From assembly GCA_015179125.1 (NCBI GenBank), contig WHVA01000002.1, forward strand, positions 124,001 through 188,000: 64,000 bases of DNA, given 5' to 3'. The stretch comes from Gautieria morchelliformis. Taxonomy: Eukaryota; Basidiomycota; Agaricomycetes; Gomphales; Gomphaceae. The notes under the pieces are model-generated. The model had not been told where the DNA came from and did not search any database. It saw only the letters and a program-made list of their open reading frames with translations. This document shows, piece after piece, positions 31,982 to 42,349 of the stretch; the stretch's first letter is position 1, and every line of letters begins with the position of its first letter. Position numbers and translations under genes: made by a program.

Positions 31982-34045
31982 ATGCTTTCCCTTCGTCCAC
32001 ATGCGCGACGAGGACCACGGCTGCGCTCCAAGACCGCCCTGGTCAACGCACTCAGGATCCTGTGGCTCCTTGTCGTCCTGTGGTGCGAGCTCGGGGCCTT
32101 CTTTTGGAGTGCTGCCCGCTGTCGCTGGCCAAAGCAGCCCGGCAGCACCTCTTTTCGTGTCTTGCTCGTGGCGGACCCGCAGGTTCCACGCCCATTCAAA
32201 GGATGGGTCCCGAACCTCACGTGGTTGAAACAGTATATTGTCAACCACAACCTCCGCAAAAGTTGGAACGCGGTCAGAATACTACGACCACAGACTGTCA
32301 TCTTTCTCGGAGACATGCTTCGCCATGGCGGTAAAACTAAGGCAATGACCGAGTACGTCGCGTCGCCTGCTGAGGGTTGCTTGACGCCTCATCCCATATT
32401 GTAGATACGCCGACTACTTTACCCACTTTCAATCCATTTTTTACCTGGGTCCTGCTGTACCTACGTACTATGTTCCAGGTAACCGCGATGTTGGGTTAGA
32501 CTCCACTACTTTCCTTGTATTTCTCTTCCTGACCTACCCCCAGCCTGGGATCCTCTCGCACCTTCTCTGCCCATGCTCGCGACCGCTTCGAGGCTTCCTT
32601 TGGGCCCACCAATCAACTACTCGTATGTGCCTATATTATCTATTACCTGAAACGTGTTTGAGCGTGCCACACTGATCAGACCCTCGGTAACCACACCCTC
32701 GTTCTGTTAGATGCACCAGCCCTCGTAGAGGAAGATTACCGCCGTCATGGTGCGCGCGCGAAGTTTTCAGACTGGCTTGGCATCGATGGCGGCTCGATTG
32801 ACTTTGTTAAATCCGTGGCAATCAGTGTGTATGCTTCAACATTGCCATCCCCTCGGAGCGTATGCTCACGTCTCCTCAGGTCCGCATGACCACCCCGTGG
32901 TGCTCTTTAGCCACATACCACTTTCACGCCCGGATGGCGCCTCCTGTGGTCCCCTTAGAGAACACGGTAACATTCGCCGCGGCGTTGGTCGAGGATACCA
33001 GAGTCTTATGGGCAGAGAAACTTCCAAGTTTCTTTTGGAATACACGTCTCCCGCTGTCATTTTTAGGTATGAATGCCCATGGTTCCTTCTAGATCCCAGG
33101 TATGACTCGTAACACAGCGCCGATGATCACGACTACTGTGAATATCTGCATCCGGCGTCGGCCGAGGACACCGATACAAGCCCCGTCCGAGAGGTCACTG
33201 TCAAATCCTTCTCGATGGCCACGAGGCTCAAGCGACCAGGCTTCCAGCTGCTCTCGCTCTTTAGCCCTTCAGATTCAGATTTAGAACGGACGCAACCTTC
33301 CTATGCAGATGTCCCCTGTCTCCTCCCCAATCAGACCCGAATATATACGCACGCATACGCTCCGCTGTTATTCGGGAGCCTTGTGTTACTTCTGTTCCTC
33401 AGTTTGCGTCGTCCTCGGCCGCTCCATTTAAATGGTAATCACGCCTGGCATGACCCAGCTGCTCTACGCGCGCACGACTCGTCGTCATCCGATACTTCCC
33501 CCACGGCTCCCAGCCCCCCTGCGAGTCCAATACACTACAAGGCTTCGTACTTCCAGCCCCCAGCCCTTCGCAGCGCATCAACGCTCACTTCTAATATTTT
33601 CTATTCGCAACCGCCCACACCGCTCGGCGGCACCCCCCTGCTCACACCGGCGTTCCGACCCTCTTCAGTCGAGGACGAGGAGGGCGTCCAGGAGCTCGTC
33701 GTCTGGCCCGCACAAGCGTCCACCCCAAAGCACTCGCCCTACCCCGAGGAGGACGCCCTCGGCGTCGACAGCGCGTATTTCCTCCCCTCCCCCGGCGCGC
33801 GTCCCATGGTGGCGTCCAAAAAGTCGGTATGGCTGCCGACGTTTGGCCCGCGCGGGCGGCTGACGGCGCGCCCGCATTATCGCTCCGCGCTGCTCATGCC
33901 GTTCGCCCTCGCGGGACAGATGCTGTGGGTCGGCCGCCCGCGACGCGCACATACGTGGCATGGCAGGTTCATGGAAGACGCGCTCCACGTCTCGTTGCTG
34001 CCCGCGTCGGTATACGTCATCATCTCGCTTTGGCTGTCCCGTTGA
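31982..34045 (+). CDS. Cdc1/Ted1-type metallophosphoesterase, membrane protein
   Basis: The gene starts MLSLRPHARRGPRLRSK, followed by a hydrophobic anchor (ALRILWLLVVLWCELGAFF, about residues 22-40). The calcineurin-like metallophosphoesterase motifs follow in order: VADPQVPRP, TVIFLGDMLRHGG, YYVPGNRDVG, HDHPVVLFSHIPLSRP and SADDHDYCEYLHP. The C-terminal half has another hydrophobic segment (PLLFGSLVLLLFLSLRRP), a Ser/Pro-rich cytoplasmic stretch and a final membrane-like segment (SLLPASVYVIISLWLSR). Yeast Cdc1 and Ted1 are ER-membrane, Mn-dependent enzymes that remodel ethanolamine-phosphate on GPI anchors, and this is probably a relative. Introns lie near 32.35, 32.48, 32.64, 32.83, 33.07 and 33.10 kb. 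The gene is on the same strand as the flavin-reductase gene, about 620 bp downstream of it. Confidence 0.85.
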
Positions 34046-34204
34046 CCATCATTCATTGCTATTTTATTGGACACACTACATACTGTTTTGTTTTATTATA
34101 TCGGGGATGAAATCTGAGTCTATTCTTGGGTGATATATATGCTGGAAGGCGACGCGCATTCACGAAGTAATTTGTACATGCCTCTCGGGGCTCACAGCCT
34201 TCAC

Positions 34205-34400
34205 TTGCGGAAATGAGGGGGCTACGCTGGCCAATTTACGGCAAGAGAGAAAGAATCTAGCCCCTGGAAGATTTGCAGAGTCCACCTGCTGCAGAGCCCA
34301 AAATTCGCATGTACGAACCGAGGGGCTGCGCTGCAGTGGCCGGTTTACAGCGCGCAAGAGTGAAAGAATCTAGCTCCTGGAAGGGATGCAGAGTCATTAT
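34205..34400. repeat. Imperfect direct repeat, about 72 bp, two copies
   Basis: Two similar blocks (about 34213-34284 and 34323-34395) share GGGGCTRCGCTG, CAAGAG.GAAAGAATCTAGC and CCTGGAAG with GCAGAGTC. They lie 110 bp apart in the convergent gap between the phosphoesterase and transporter genes. I see no other feature in 34046-34640. Confidence 0.6.
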
Positions 34401-34639
34401 ATATTAGTGCACGACGGACGCTCAAGTTACACGGACAGAACTTAAGAGAGCTGTATAAGAACTCAGCGAGTCGCTGCATCAGCATCAGATAATTGCAATG
34501 AAGATAGTTATAACAACCGTCTCGGCTCAAAACTTGAAACAAAAATGCTACCGTCGGAGATATCATGCAGCGTACCTCCGATCTTCCGATTGACCTATAG
34601 CTGTAATCGGATGAAATCACTGTGCTGGGATGACCCGCG

Positions 34640-37600
34640 GAGTGACAACTAAACATACCGTTTATCTTGTCTTCGGCTTTGTCGAAGTCCCTGAACAGCC
34701 AATAGAAAAGGATACCACCTATGACGCTGGCACCCGCACATCCGACTGCAGATCATGTGAGCATCGGTGTCGATTAGTTTAGTTAGTAACCAGCCCACCA
34801 TAGTTGTAGAGCACGAAAGGATCAACAGATACAGGCGCAAGTGCCAACGAAATAGCATTGCTGACCGCGGATGTCAGAAAGTACAAGGCAAACACGACGC
34901 TTTTCATGCGCAGCGGGGCTTTCGTAAATGCGTATTCCAATCCCGTGATCTAGATTGACGTGTTGAGGTGTGGTAGAGTGGAATTAGAGGACAAATCAAC
35001 ATACCGAGGCAAAGATCTTTTATATACAAGTGAGAATCGTTACGGTTTGGTCGGACTTACTTGGTTCTTACGCACCTCGGCTGTGCCCACTAGGATGTAG
35101 GCGGGGGCTTGCATCTGATGGAGGGGAAATCATAGGAATGTCAGACCTCGTGCAAGATGTGCAGTGACGGATTTCGCAGTGAGGGGTAGGCATGGATGGA
35201 TAATGAAAGGAAAAAAAAAGGCCTTGCGACCTGAGCCAACTCACCCATACATTGATGGGTGCTACACCCTTTGGACATTGATTTCCAAAATCGCCACAAG
35301 GGCTCTACCAATTTCAATGAATTCCAAACAGCAAGACTAGAGCACCAGAGTTATTGATACCTTCTGGTTTATGAAGTGCTGCGTGAGAGCATCTGTAAGG
35401 GGTCTAGGCTGTGCGCCGCGGAACAACCACTACGAACCTGGAGAACTGCGGCGTACACCATGGCTGCGGCAGCAAAAAAGAACCCAAGTGTAATACGCTG
35501 AATTGGCCTAACAATGATGCCAAAGCGACGGAGACCTAGCCAGGTACATTCAGTCTCTGCATTGAAAAAAAAAAAAAACCGAGTGGATCACCTGGATAAA
35601 CGAGACGGTCCTAATTAGGCATATACAAAAACATGAGCCGTCTCCCCAATGTTTGTAAGTAAAATACAATACCATCGTCGGGATGATTATAATGATTGCA
35701 ATGGGGTCGACTAACACGATGAAGATAAGCTAATGCTGTCTAAACAGTAGGCAAAGATGTTTATGCTCACGATTCTTTAACAAATCATTTGGTGTGTTTC
35801 CCGTATGCATGTCTTCAAATCTAATGAGCGAAGGCTCCTTGCAAGTCTCGGTACTTACAACCCGCCTGGTTAACTAACTAGACAGAAAACGTATTCACAA
35901 CCGTGCTATTCTTGGTATGACGTGCCAGGTACTTACGTTACTGGATATCTGATTGTAGCTTATCCAGAAAAGAGGGTACAGCAGACTGGAAGGCCAGATG
36001 GCTTAGTCCTCAAGAACCAGTTAATTCACGTGCAAATCACTTACAAGACTTTACACGCAAAGAGCGTCCTCCGGATCTCATCTACGAACGACGAGTCCCA
36101 TGTGATGTTCTTCTGCTTGGGAGACAAACTCTTGGATGCTTCTCCACCCACTGCGGGTCTTGCAGCATCCCAGTTCGCACCCGAGCGGAAGTTTTTCCAT
36201 GTTCGAGCAGGATTTAAGGCTAGAACCAAATGAACACAATGTAATGCAACGGACTGGATCGGACGCACACCAGAAACCGCTGTACGCGAGCCCGAGCACC
36301 TTTGTGGCTTCGATAATGATACTTCCCCGAGCAGGGGTCTTCACATAGCGGTTACGCTGTAGAACAGAACTTCGCATAAATATTGCGGAATCAGCGCCGT
36401 GCACTTACCCCAAGGAAAAGGACCGCGGGGAGAAGCAGGTACCTTTGGGCAATATTATTAGCCGCGGGGGAGAAACGTGCAGGCTCTAGGTCAACACTCA
36501 CACAATTGTAGGTATCAGATAGGCCAACCAGAAACCTGATCCATGTCCTTGAGATGAGGATCTCCTCCATGAAACATGTTTCTCACCAACTAGCCTTTCG
36601 CACCACACAGTAGCGATGGAACCAATGCTCCCTACGTTGATTAAAAAGTAGAACCTCACAATGGTCCTAAGCACTTGTTATATGACTAACTTGAACGAAT
36701 AATTACCACATGAATATACGCTCTGGAACCACGAGGATAAGCTATCCTAGGCGATGTAAGGGACTGTTAAAACTGCACCCACGGATAGTCAGATTGGCGT
36801 CCACAATGACCCGTTGGCCGTTCTTCTTGGTCTGAATCCATTGACCGCGTTTGGTGTATTGCTCAGCCACAAGCGGAGAGACATTTGCCTTGACTGAAGA
36901 GACGGTGCCGTAAGCTGTCTTAAGAAAGGAGAATTCACGAGAGTACTTACTTCCCCCCGTTCCGATTCCGATGATAAGCAGGGAGACCATGAACCCACCA
37001 AATGCGCCATTGGAATTGCTCTGCAGCAAAGGTGGCACGCTACAAGCTGAGCCGCTGAGAGTTCAAACGCATCCCACCAATAGTTAGAGTACTTGCCTAC
37101 GAGGATGACGTGCCCCACACCCACTACCGCCGTGAAGACCACGATACTCTTGAAGCGCCCCCAATACTGGTCCGCCATGATAGCTGCCGAGATAATAGAC
37201 ATTAATGAATTCCGCTAGGTGATGATAGATAAGCACCCCCAAATATAGGCATGATGAATGCCCAGAGACTGAAAAAGGTGGAGACAGAAACGGCGGTCTG
37301 TATCCCTCGATTCAGTGCACCTGGATTTAAACTACTATTTGTTGGTGGTGAACCTGCACCATTACCACCAACAGGGAGAGGCCGTTCGATGAAATTGCTA
37401 AGGCGGTACAATTGCTGGAGTCAAGTACTAAACGTTATCCGATCAACAGAACACGCACATGAAGACGCTAAAGGTGAGATTGATTTGGGATGAGCAAACC
37501 ATTGGTCAACATAAAAAATATACGACGCTGATGGTGTTCTTTTTTTACCCAGTAGTTCCATCTATAGTAACATAAGAGTGAATAGATGGGATACATCAGA

Positions 37601-38011
37601 AAATACCCACAGTAAGAGAAGCGCTCAGCAAACTCGCAGATGACGATCAACATGGCGGACAACCTGCCCACGGTACCGTCACGATGACTTCCTGGACATG
37701 CATCGTTCAAAGACAGGGAGCGCTCACGGGAGTTGATCAGCGACGCGGGGAAGAGTTCTTAGTTCTTCCTCTGTGGGGACTTGGTGTCCATCGTCATCTG
37801 CAAGCTCAGCTTGGCTAGATTTAACGGTGGACTTCTCCTCATCCAAATCATATGCAGGCTTTTCCACGACGTTGACATGTGCTGTGCTCTGTGGCTTCAG
37901 TGGAACCCTCATTGACACAGCACCTCTTTCTGACCTTCCATTTCTGGATACGTTATGGGCGGGCTTCAGGTCAACTTCAAGAGAGAGGAAAGAAGCACCA
38001 ACACTGCACAC
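34640..38011 (-). CDS. POT/PTR-family proton-coupled peptide transporter
   Basis: Multi-exon minus-strand gene. The hydrophilic N-terminus (HQVPTEEELRTLPRVADQLP) is followed by LSAMLIVICEFAERFSYCGY (TM1, the family signature). NFIERPLPVGGNGAGSPP and QTAVSVSTFFSLWAFIMPIFG come next, then IMADQYWGRFKSIVVF, IGTGG/KANVSPLVAEQYTKRGQ and DANLTI. RYVKTPARGSIIIEATKVLGLAYSG and DEIRRTLFACK follow, then MQAPAYILVGTAEVRKNQ, TGLEYAFTKAPLRMKSVVFALYFLTSAVSNAISL and GGILFYWLFRDFDKAED. These match PTR2-like importers of di- and tripeptides in the plasma membrane. The start could be Met at 38011 or at 37912. The 3' end is uncertain: the frame can run on to about 34345, or a GTATGT at 34650 may start a last intron. 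Part of the gene is copied at 40870-42349. Confidence 0.83.
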
Positions 38012-38559
38012 AGGACCTCATATCTCAGACCCATATAGAAGAAGCCCTAGAACGCGAGTATCAAAGAAGTTTCGTCAAGTGGACCATGGACCACGCGGCG
38101 GCGGCGAAAGATAAGAGGCAGGGCCACCGTATATTGCTAGGCTCCCAGGACTCCAAACCATCCAATTTGGTAACACGTCGGACAGAGCAGAAATAAGAGC
38201 AGACAATCTGTAGCGTTCAACGTTCATTCCCTTGTATCAAGTAGATGGCCTGGCCGGCGGTGTTGTTTATTACATAAAGACTCGTGTTTGCGCTAGCGGG
38301 GTCATTCACCGCCGCTCAATTCTCGACGAGGACGACGTGCCACGGGCCGGTACTTAGCGCCGGGTCGAACAAATACTAACATCACAGATAACAAACCAAA
38401 TATTGTTTCTGCTAGGTATGTTGATTTTGGCCAGAATTTCCGAGCCACCGGGAAAAGGTCTATGGGCCTCGGTCTATAGACCTTTGGATAGACCCACACC
38501 ATATGCACATGCATATCTGCATTATAAATACAGCAACGAAAGTAAAGAAACTAAACAAA
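38012..38559. other. Upstream region of the transporter, no gene
   Basis: No gene seen. It holds the presumed promoter of the transporter and the second copy of the dispersed palindrome (38427-38482). Confidence 0.45.
38427..38482 (+). repeat. Dispersed palindromic repeat, copy 2
   Basis: Inverted relative of 28144-28200. The core around GGTCTATAGACC is nearly identical, and the flank TGGCCAGAATTTCC matches with a few changes. Confidence 0.6.
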
Positions 38560-38972
38560 ATAACAGTAAATAATAGACCTAGTAGCCAAAACGACTAAGA
38601 CGTTGCCGTGGATCCGACCACGATGTAGTGCAAGAAATGGGGGCTGATACCATCGATGTCGCTGTTGATGATTGTTCCGCTTCATGTGAGTTGACGGCCC
38701 ACAAAACACTATGTCCCTCCTGAACCAATGGGGCAGTAAGTCGGCGATCATTCATGCATCAACCTTGAAGGAATGTTTTCTTTTTTTAATTTTCCGTTGA
38801 TCAGCCTACTTAAATCAGGCAAGTTCAACGAAAAGCGCCGCCACCATAAAGCAGACGAGGGCCACTGCGGATTAATTATGGCACCTCTGTTAAAAACACC
38901 CCCAGGATAACTCAACAATTAAAATGAATACAAATATATCCGCGTTAGTGGACTCACGCATATTGCGTTCGA

Positions 38973-39011
38973 GGAGTCCCTCCCTCTCCTTCGGAGAAAG
39001 TCGGGGACTCC
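38973..39011 (+). repeat. Dispersed stem-loop repeat, copy 2
   Basis: GGAGTCCC pairs with GGGGACTCC, and an inner stem is capped by CTTCGG. The inverted copy is at 43930-43968, and a diverged copy is near 28302-28330. It lies upstream of the orphan gene start, so it may sit in the 5' leader or promoter. Confidence 0.55.
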
Positions 39012-39122
39012 CCCTCCTGCGGCTGTCTCACCTACCCGCTCCTTAAATAATTTGCACCTCTGGTAACACAAAATACAACACAGCGACCTTCTTGCACTCT
39101 CCCACATCATCTCACAATCCAC

Positions 39123-40304
39123 ATGGCTGCCTTCTTCTCCATCGTTTTCTCTGCGCGCCTGAGCCTCGTCAACGTTCCCCGCATCATGCTAACAGCGTTG
39201 GCTGGCACCCTTCGGCGATCGGTGGGTTACTGTATCTCACCAGAGTCCTTCACTCTTCCTCACGGCTCTACTCAGTTCTCCAAACACCAACCGATATTAC
39301 CGACAGTCTCTAGCGACGTCAGTCCCGACGTCGCAGCAGAGATGGTATCTGCGGTGAGTTCAAGTTCACCACCGTGACGGTGCACAGCTTCTAATACCCT
39401 GCACATGCAGAAGAAGACCAGTGCCTCCAATTCTGCGCCAGAGTCGCTTCAGCATAGTAGCGACGTCAGTCCCGACGTCGCAGCAGAGATGGCATCTGCG
39501 GTGAGTTCAAGTTCACCACCGTGACGGTTCACAGCTTCTAATCATACCCTGCACATGCAGAAGAAGACCAGTGCCTGCATTTCTGCGCAAGAGTCGCTTC
39601 AGCATCATGATGGCACTCCAACCCAGACCGAGGACGAAGCCAGGGGCCTGTACATGTTAGCCGTGAACGAGGCAAGAAGGCTGGCCCTTCGAACTCGCCG
39701 TCGTTTCGACATGTATGGCCCTCCAGATTGGGTCGATCCAGCTTTGGTGTGTCTAATCCTAAGCTGATGCACAATCCCCACTGACTGGCTCGCTTAGTCA
39801 ATCCTGCCAAATATCGGGCTCCAAAAAGACTACTGCCATGGTTTCATTCCCTCCCAGTATCCCTTCCTCGCACCCCACATACTCATATCCGAACCCTTGG
39901 TTTCTGATCCGTATCCTGTCGGCGCATGGACTAGCATCCTGGATTGTCAAGACCATGATTATGGGAATCGCCTCATTGTAGCTCAGGCACCGTCTGTGGG
40001 CAGTCCCCGTCCTCAGGTGTATAATCCTGCGCCGCAGCCGACTAGTACGGTGTTTGCAGATGAGGCCCCCGACGGGACTTGTTCGGCTTCTCCAGCTTCG
40101 GACACCGTTCCACCATTGGATTCGTCGTCAGAGTCACATTCCGAACGTGACTCTGACTCCGACTCGGGTAGCGACTATAGCGAGTGTCTGACGGTTGAGG
40201 ATAGCAGGGACTTACTGGAAAAGGACTACCCTCTGCTCCCTGCGTCGACATTCTGGATCGAGGAAGACGACGACGACTTGCCTGAGCTCCCTGCAGACTG
40301 GTAG
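39123..40304 (+). CDS. Orphan basidiomycete protein, copy A (with duplicated exon)
   Basis: Four exons with GT-AG borders: 39123-39353, 39411-39500, 39561-39746 and 39798-40304. The protein starts MAAFFSIVFSARLSLVNVPRI and ends DDDDLPELPADW. The middle (DEARGLYMLAVNEARRLALRTRRRFDMYGPPDWVDPAL) is helical and basic. A Ser/Asp-rich acidic region (SHSERDSDSDSGSDYSE) follows. I recognise no family and no catalytic motif. Exon 2 with its intron is a tandem copy of the neighbouring sequence, so the phrase SSDVSPDVAAEM appears twice and KKTSA(C/S) twice. The gene is present in a second, inverted copy at 42640-43818 with almost no differences. Confidence 0.62.
39312..39590 (+). repeat. Tandem exon-intron duplication inside the orphan gene
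   Basis: A unit of about 148-150 bp, covering the end of one exon, a 56-60 bp intron and the start of the next exon, occurs twice in tandem. The intron copies (39354-39410 and 39501-39560) differ by one substitution and a small insertion. The exon parts share GCGACGTCAGTCCCGACGTC. The same arrangement is present in the inverted copy. Confidence 0.85.
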
Positions 40305-40594
40305 CTTGCTGTGGCTTGAATCATTTACTTCTGAATACGTCTCATCTAATATAAGCTTTTCGGCGTCTTTCTCTTCAAAGGAGGCTTAGCTGTACTCACT
40401 AACGAGCCTGAGGGTGGTTGTCTGTGCTCAGCGACGAGATCAGTGGCGGCGCACTTCGGATGACTGATCTATGTCGACCCGATGTGTCCGGTGAGCGTGG
40501 TTGAGTCACATATAATATAAATATAGGTCATCGTGGATTTAGCGGTCCATGGATGGTGTTCTTGGGTTCTCGCTTGTTCGAGCGCAAATTCCTA

Positions 40595-40869
40595 TAAGTA
40601 CATAATCGCCACCACTTTGAGTAGCTCGGCGCTTGCTAGAGGGAGCAAGACCCTGTTTGCTGAAGTCGGCTTTACGCAGATCAATAGTTAGCAATATATG
40701 CAGCTCAATTCTATTCGTCTTTAGGTAGTTTTGGAGGTGAGCCATAACCATATATGATATGGTACCAAGCTTAACTGCGGCTGATAGAAATGAAGAACAA
40801 CCTCTTAGAAAGGCCCCCAGCGTGTAGACTTAAGTAGCGATTCGAAGGACAAGGGGACTAAGTAAGCTG
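40595..40869. other. Unique spacer in the inverted duplication
   Basis: About 275 bp found only here in the window, between the inner end of the left arm and the partial transporter copy. No gene seen. Confidence 0.5.
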
Positions 40870-42349
40870 TAGCTTATCCTCGTGGTTCCTGGAAGAGCGT
40901 ATATTCATGTGGTAATTATTCGTTCAAGTTAGTCATATAACAAGTGCTTAGGACCATTGTGAGGTTCTACTTTTTAATCAACGTAGGGAGCATTGGTTCC
41001 ATCGCTACTGTGTGGTGCGAAAGGCTAGTTGGTGAGAAACATGTTTCATGGAGGAGATCCTCATCTCAAGGACATGGATCAGGTTTCTGGTTGGCCTATC
41101 CGACTGATACCTACAATTGTGTGAGTGTTGATAGAGCCTGCACGTTTCTCCCCCGCGGCTAATAATATTGCCCAAAGGTACCTGCTTCTCCCCGCGGTCC
41201 TTTTCCTTGGGGTAAGTGCACGGCGTTAATTCCGCAATATTTATGCAAAGTTCTGTTTTACAGCGTAACCGCTATGTGAAGACCCCTGCTCGGGGAAGTA
41301 TCATTATCGAAGCCACAAAGGTGCTCGGGCTCGCGTACAGCGGTTTCTGGTGTGCGTCCGATCCAGTCCGTTGTATTATATTGTATTTATTTGGTTCTAG
41401 CCTTAAATCCTGCTCGAACATGGAAAAACTTCCGCTCGGGTGCGAACTGGGATGCTGCAAGGCCCGCAGTCGGTGGAGAAGTATCTCTCCAGCAGAACAT
41501 CACATGGGACTCGTCGTTCGTAGATGAGATCCGGAGGACGCTCTTTGCGTGTAAAGTCTTGTAAGTGATTTGCACGTGAATTATGTAACTGGTTCTCGAG
41601 GACTAAGCCATCTGGCCTTCCAGTCTGCTGTACCCTCTTTTCTGGATAAGCTACAATCAGATATCCAGTAATGTAAGTACCTGGCAAGTCATACTAAAAA
41701 TAGCACGGTTGTGAATACGTTTTCTGTCTTAGTTAGTAAACCAGGCGGGTTGTAAGTACCGAGACTTGCAAGGAGCCTTCACTCATTAGATTTGAAGACA
41801 TGCATACGGAAAACACACCAAATGATTTGTTAAAGAATCGTGAGCATAAACATCTTTGCCTACTGTTTAGACAGCATTAGCTTATCTTCATCGTGTTAGT
41901 CGACCCCATTGCAATCATTATAATCATCCCGACGATGGTATTGTATTTTACTTACAAACATTGGGGAAACGGCTCATGCTTTTGTATATGCCTAATTAGG
42001 ACCGTCTCGTTTATCCAGGTGATCCACTCGGTTTTATTTTTCAATGCGGAGACTGAATGTACCTGGCTAGGTCTCCGTCGCTTTGGCATCATTGTTAGGC
42101 CAATTCAGCGTATTACACTTGGGTTCTTTTTTTGCTGCCGCAGCCATGGTGTACGCCGCAGTTCTCCAGGTTCGTAGTGGTTGTTCCGCGGCGCACAGCC
42201 TAGACCCCTTACAGATGCTCTCACGCAGCACTTCATAAACCAGAAGGTATCAATAACTCTGGTGCTCTAGGCTTGCTGTTTGGAGTTCATTGAAATTGGT
42301 AGAGCCCTTGTGGCGATTTTGGAAATCAATGTCCAAAGGGTGTAGCACC
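40870..42349 (+). pseudogene. Inverted partial copy of the POT/PTR transporter gene
   Basis: Homologous to 35259-36744 in opposite orientation, covering the middle-to-late exons and their introns (FLINVGSIGSIATVWCERLVG, KTPARGSIIIEATKVLGLAYSG, DEIRRTLFACK). Both ends cut through the gene, and neither the start nor the last exons are present, so it cannot make the transporter. Substitutions and small indels are more frequent than between the flanking 2 kb arms: for example RSS against QSS, and the exon following the tryptophan-rich part is shortened near 41490. This suggests the copy is older or is evolving freely. Its right end joins the inverted arm at AGGAAATTTGCGC. Confidence 0.88.

Larger units (their letters stand above)
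38560..40594 (+). repeat. Left arm of a 2 kb inverted duplication
   Basis: Almost identical to the reverse complement of about 42349-44365. Identity is near perfect through the orphan gene and decays only in the outermost 250 bp. The inner end is at AGGAATTTGCGCTCG (about 40580-40594). Confidence 0.92.

Noticed and set aside
31609-32316. 235-codon minus-strand frame
   Set aside because: Overlaps the start of the Cdc1/Ted1-type gene on the opposite strand and has no recognisable domain.
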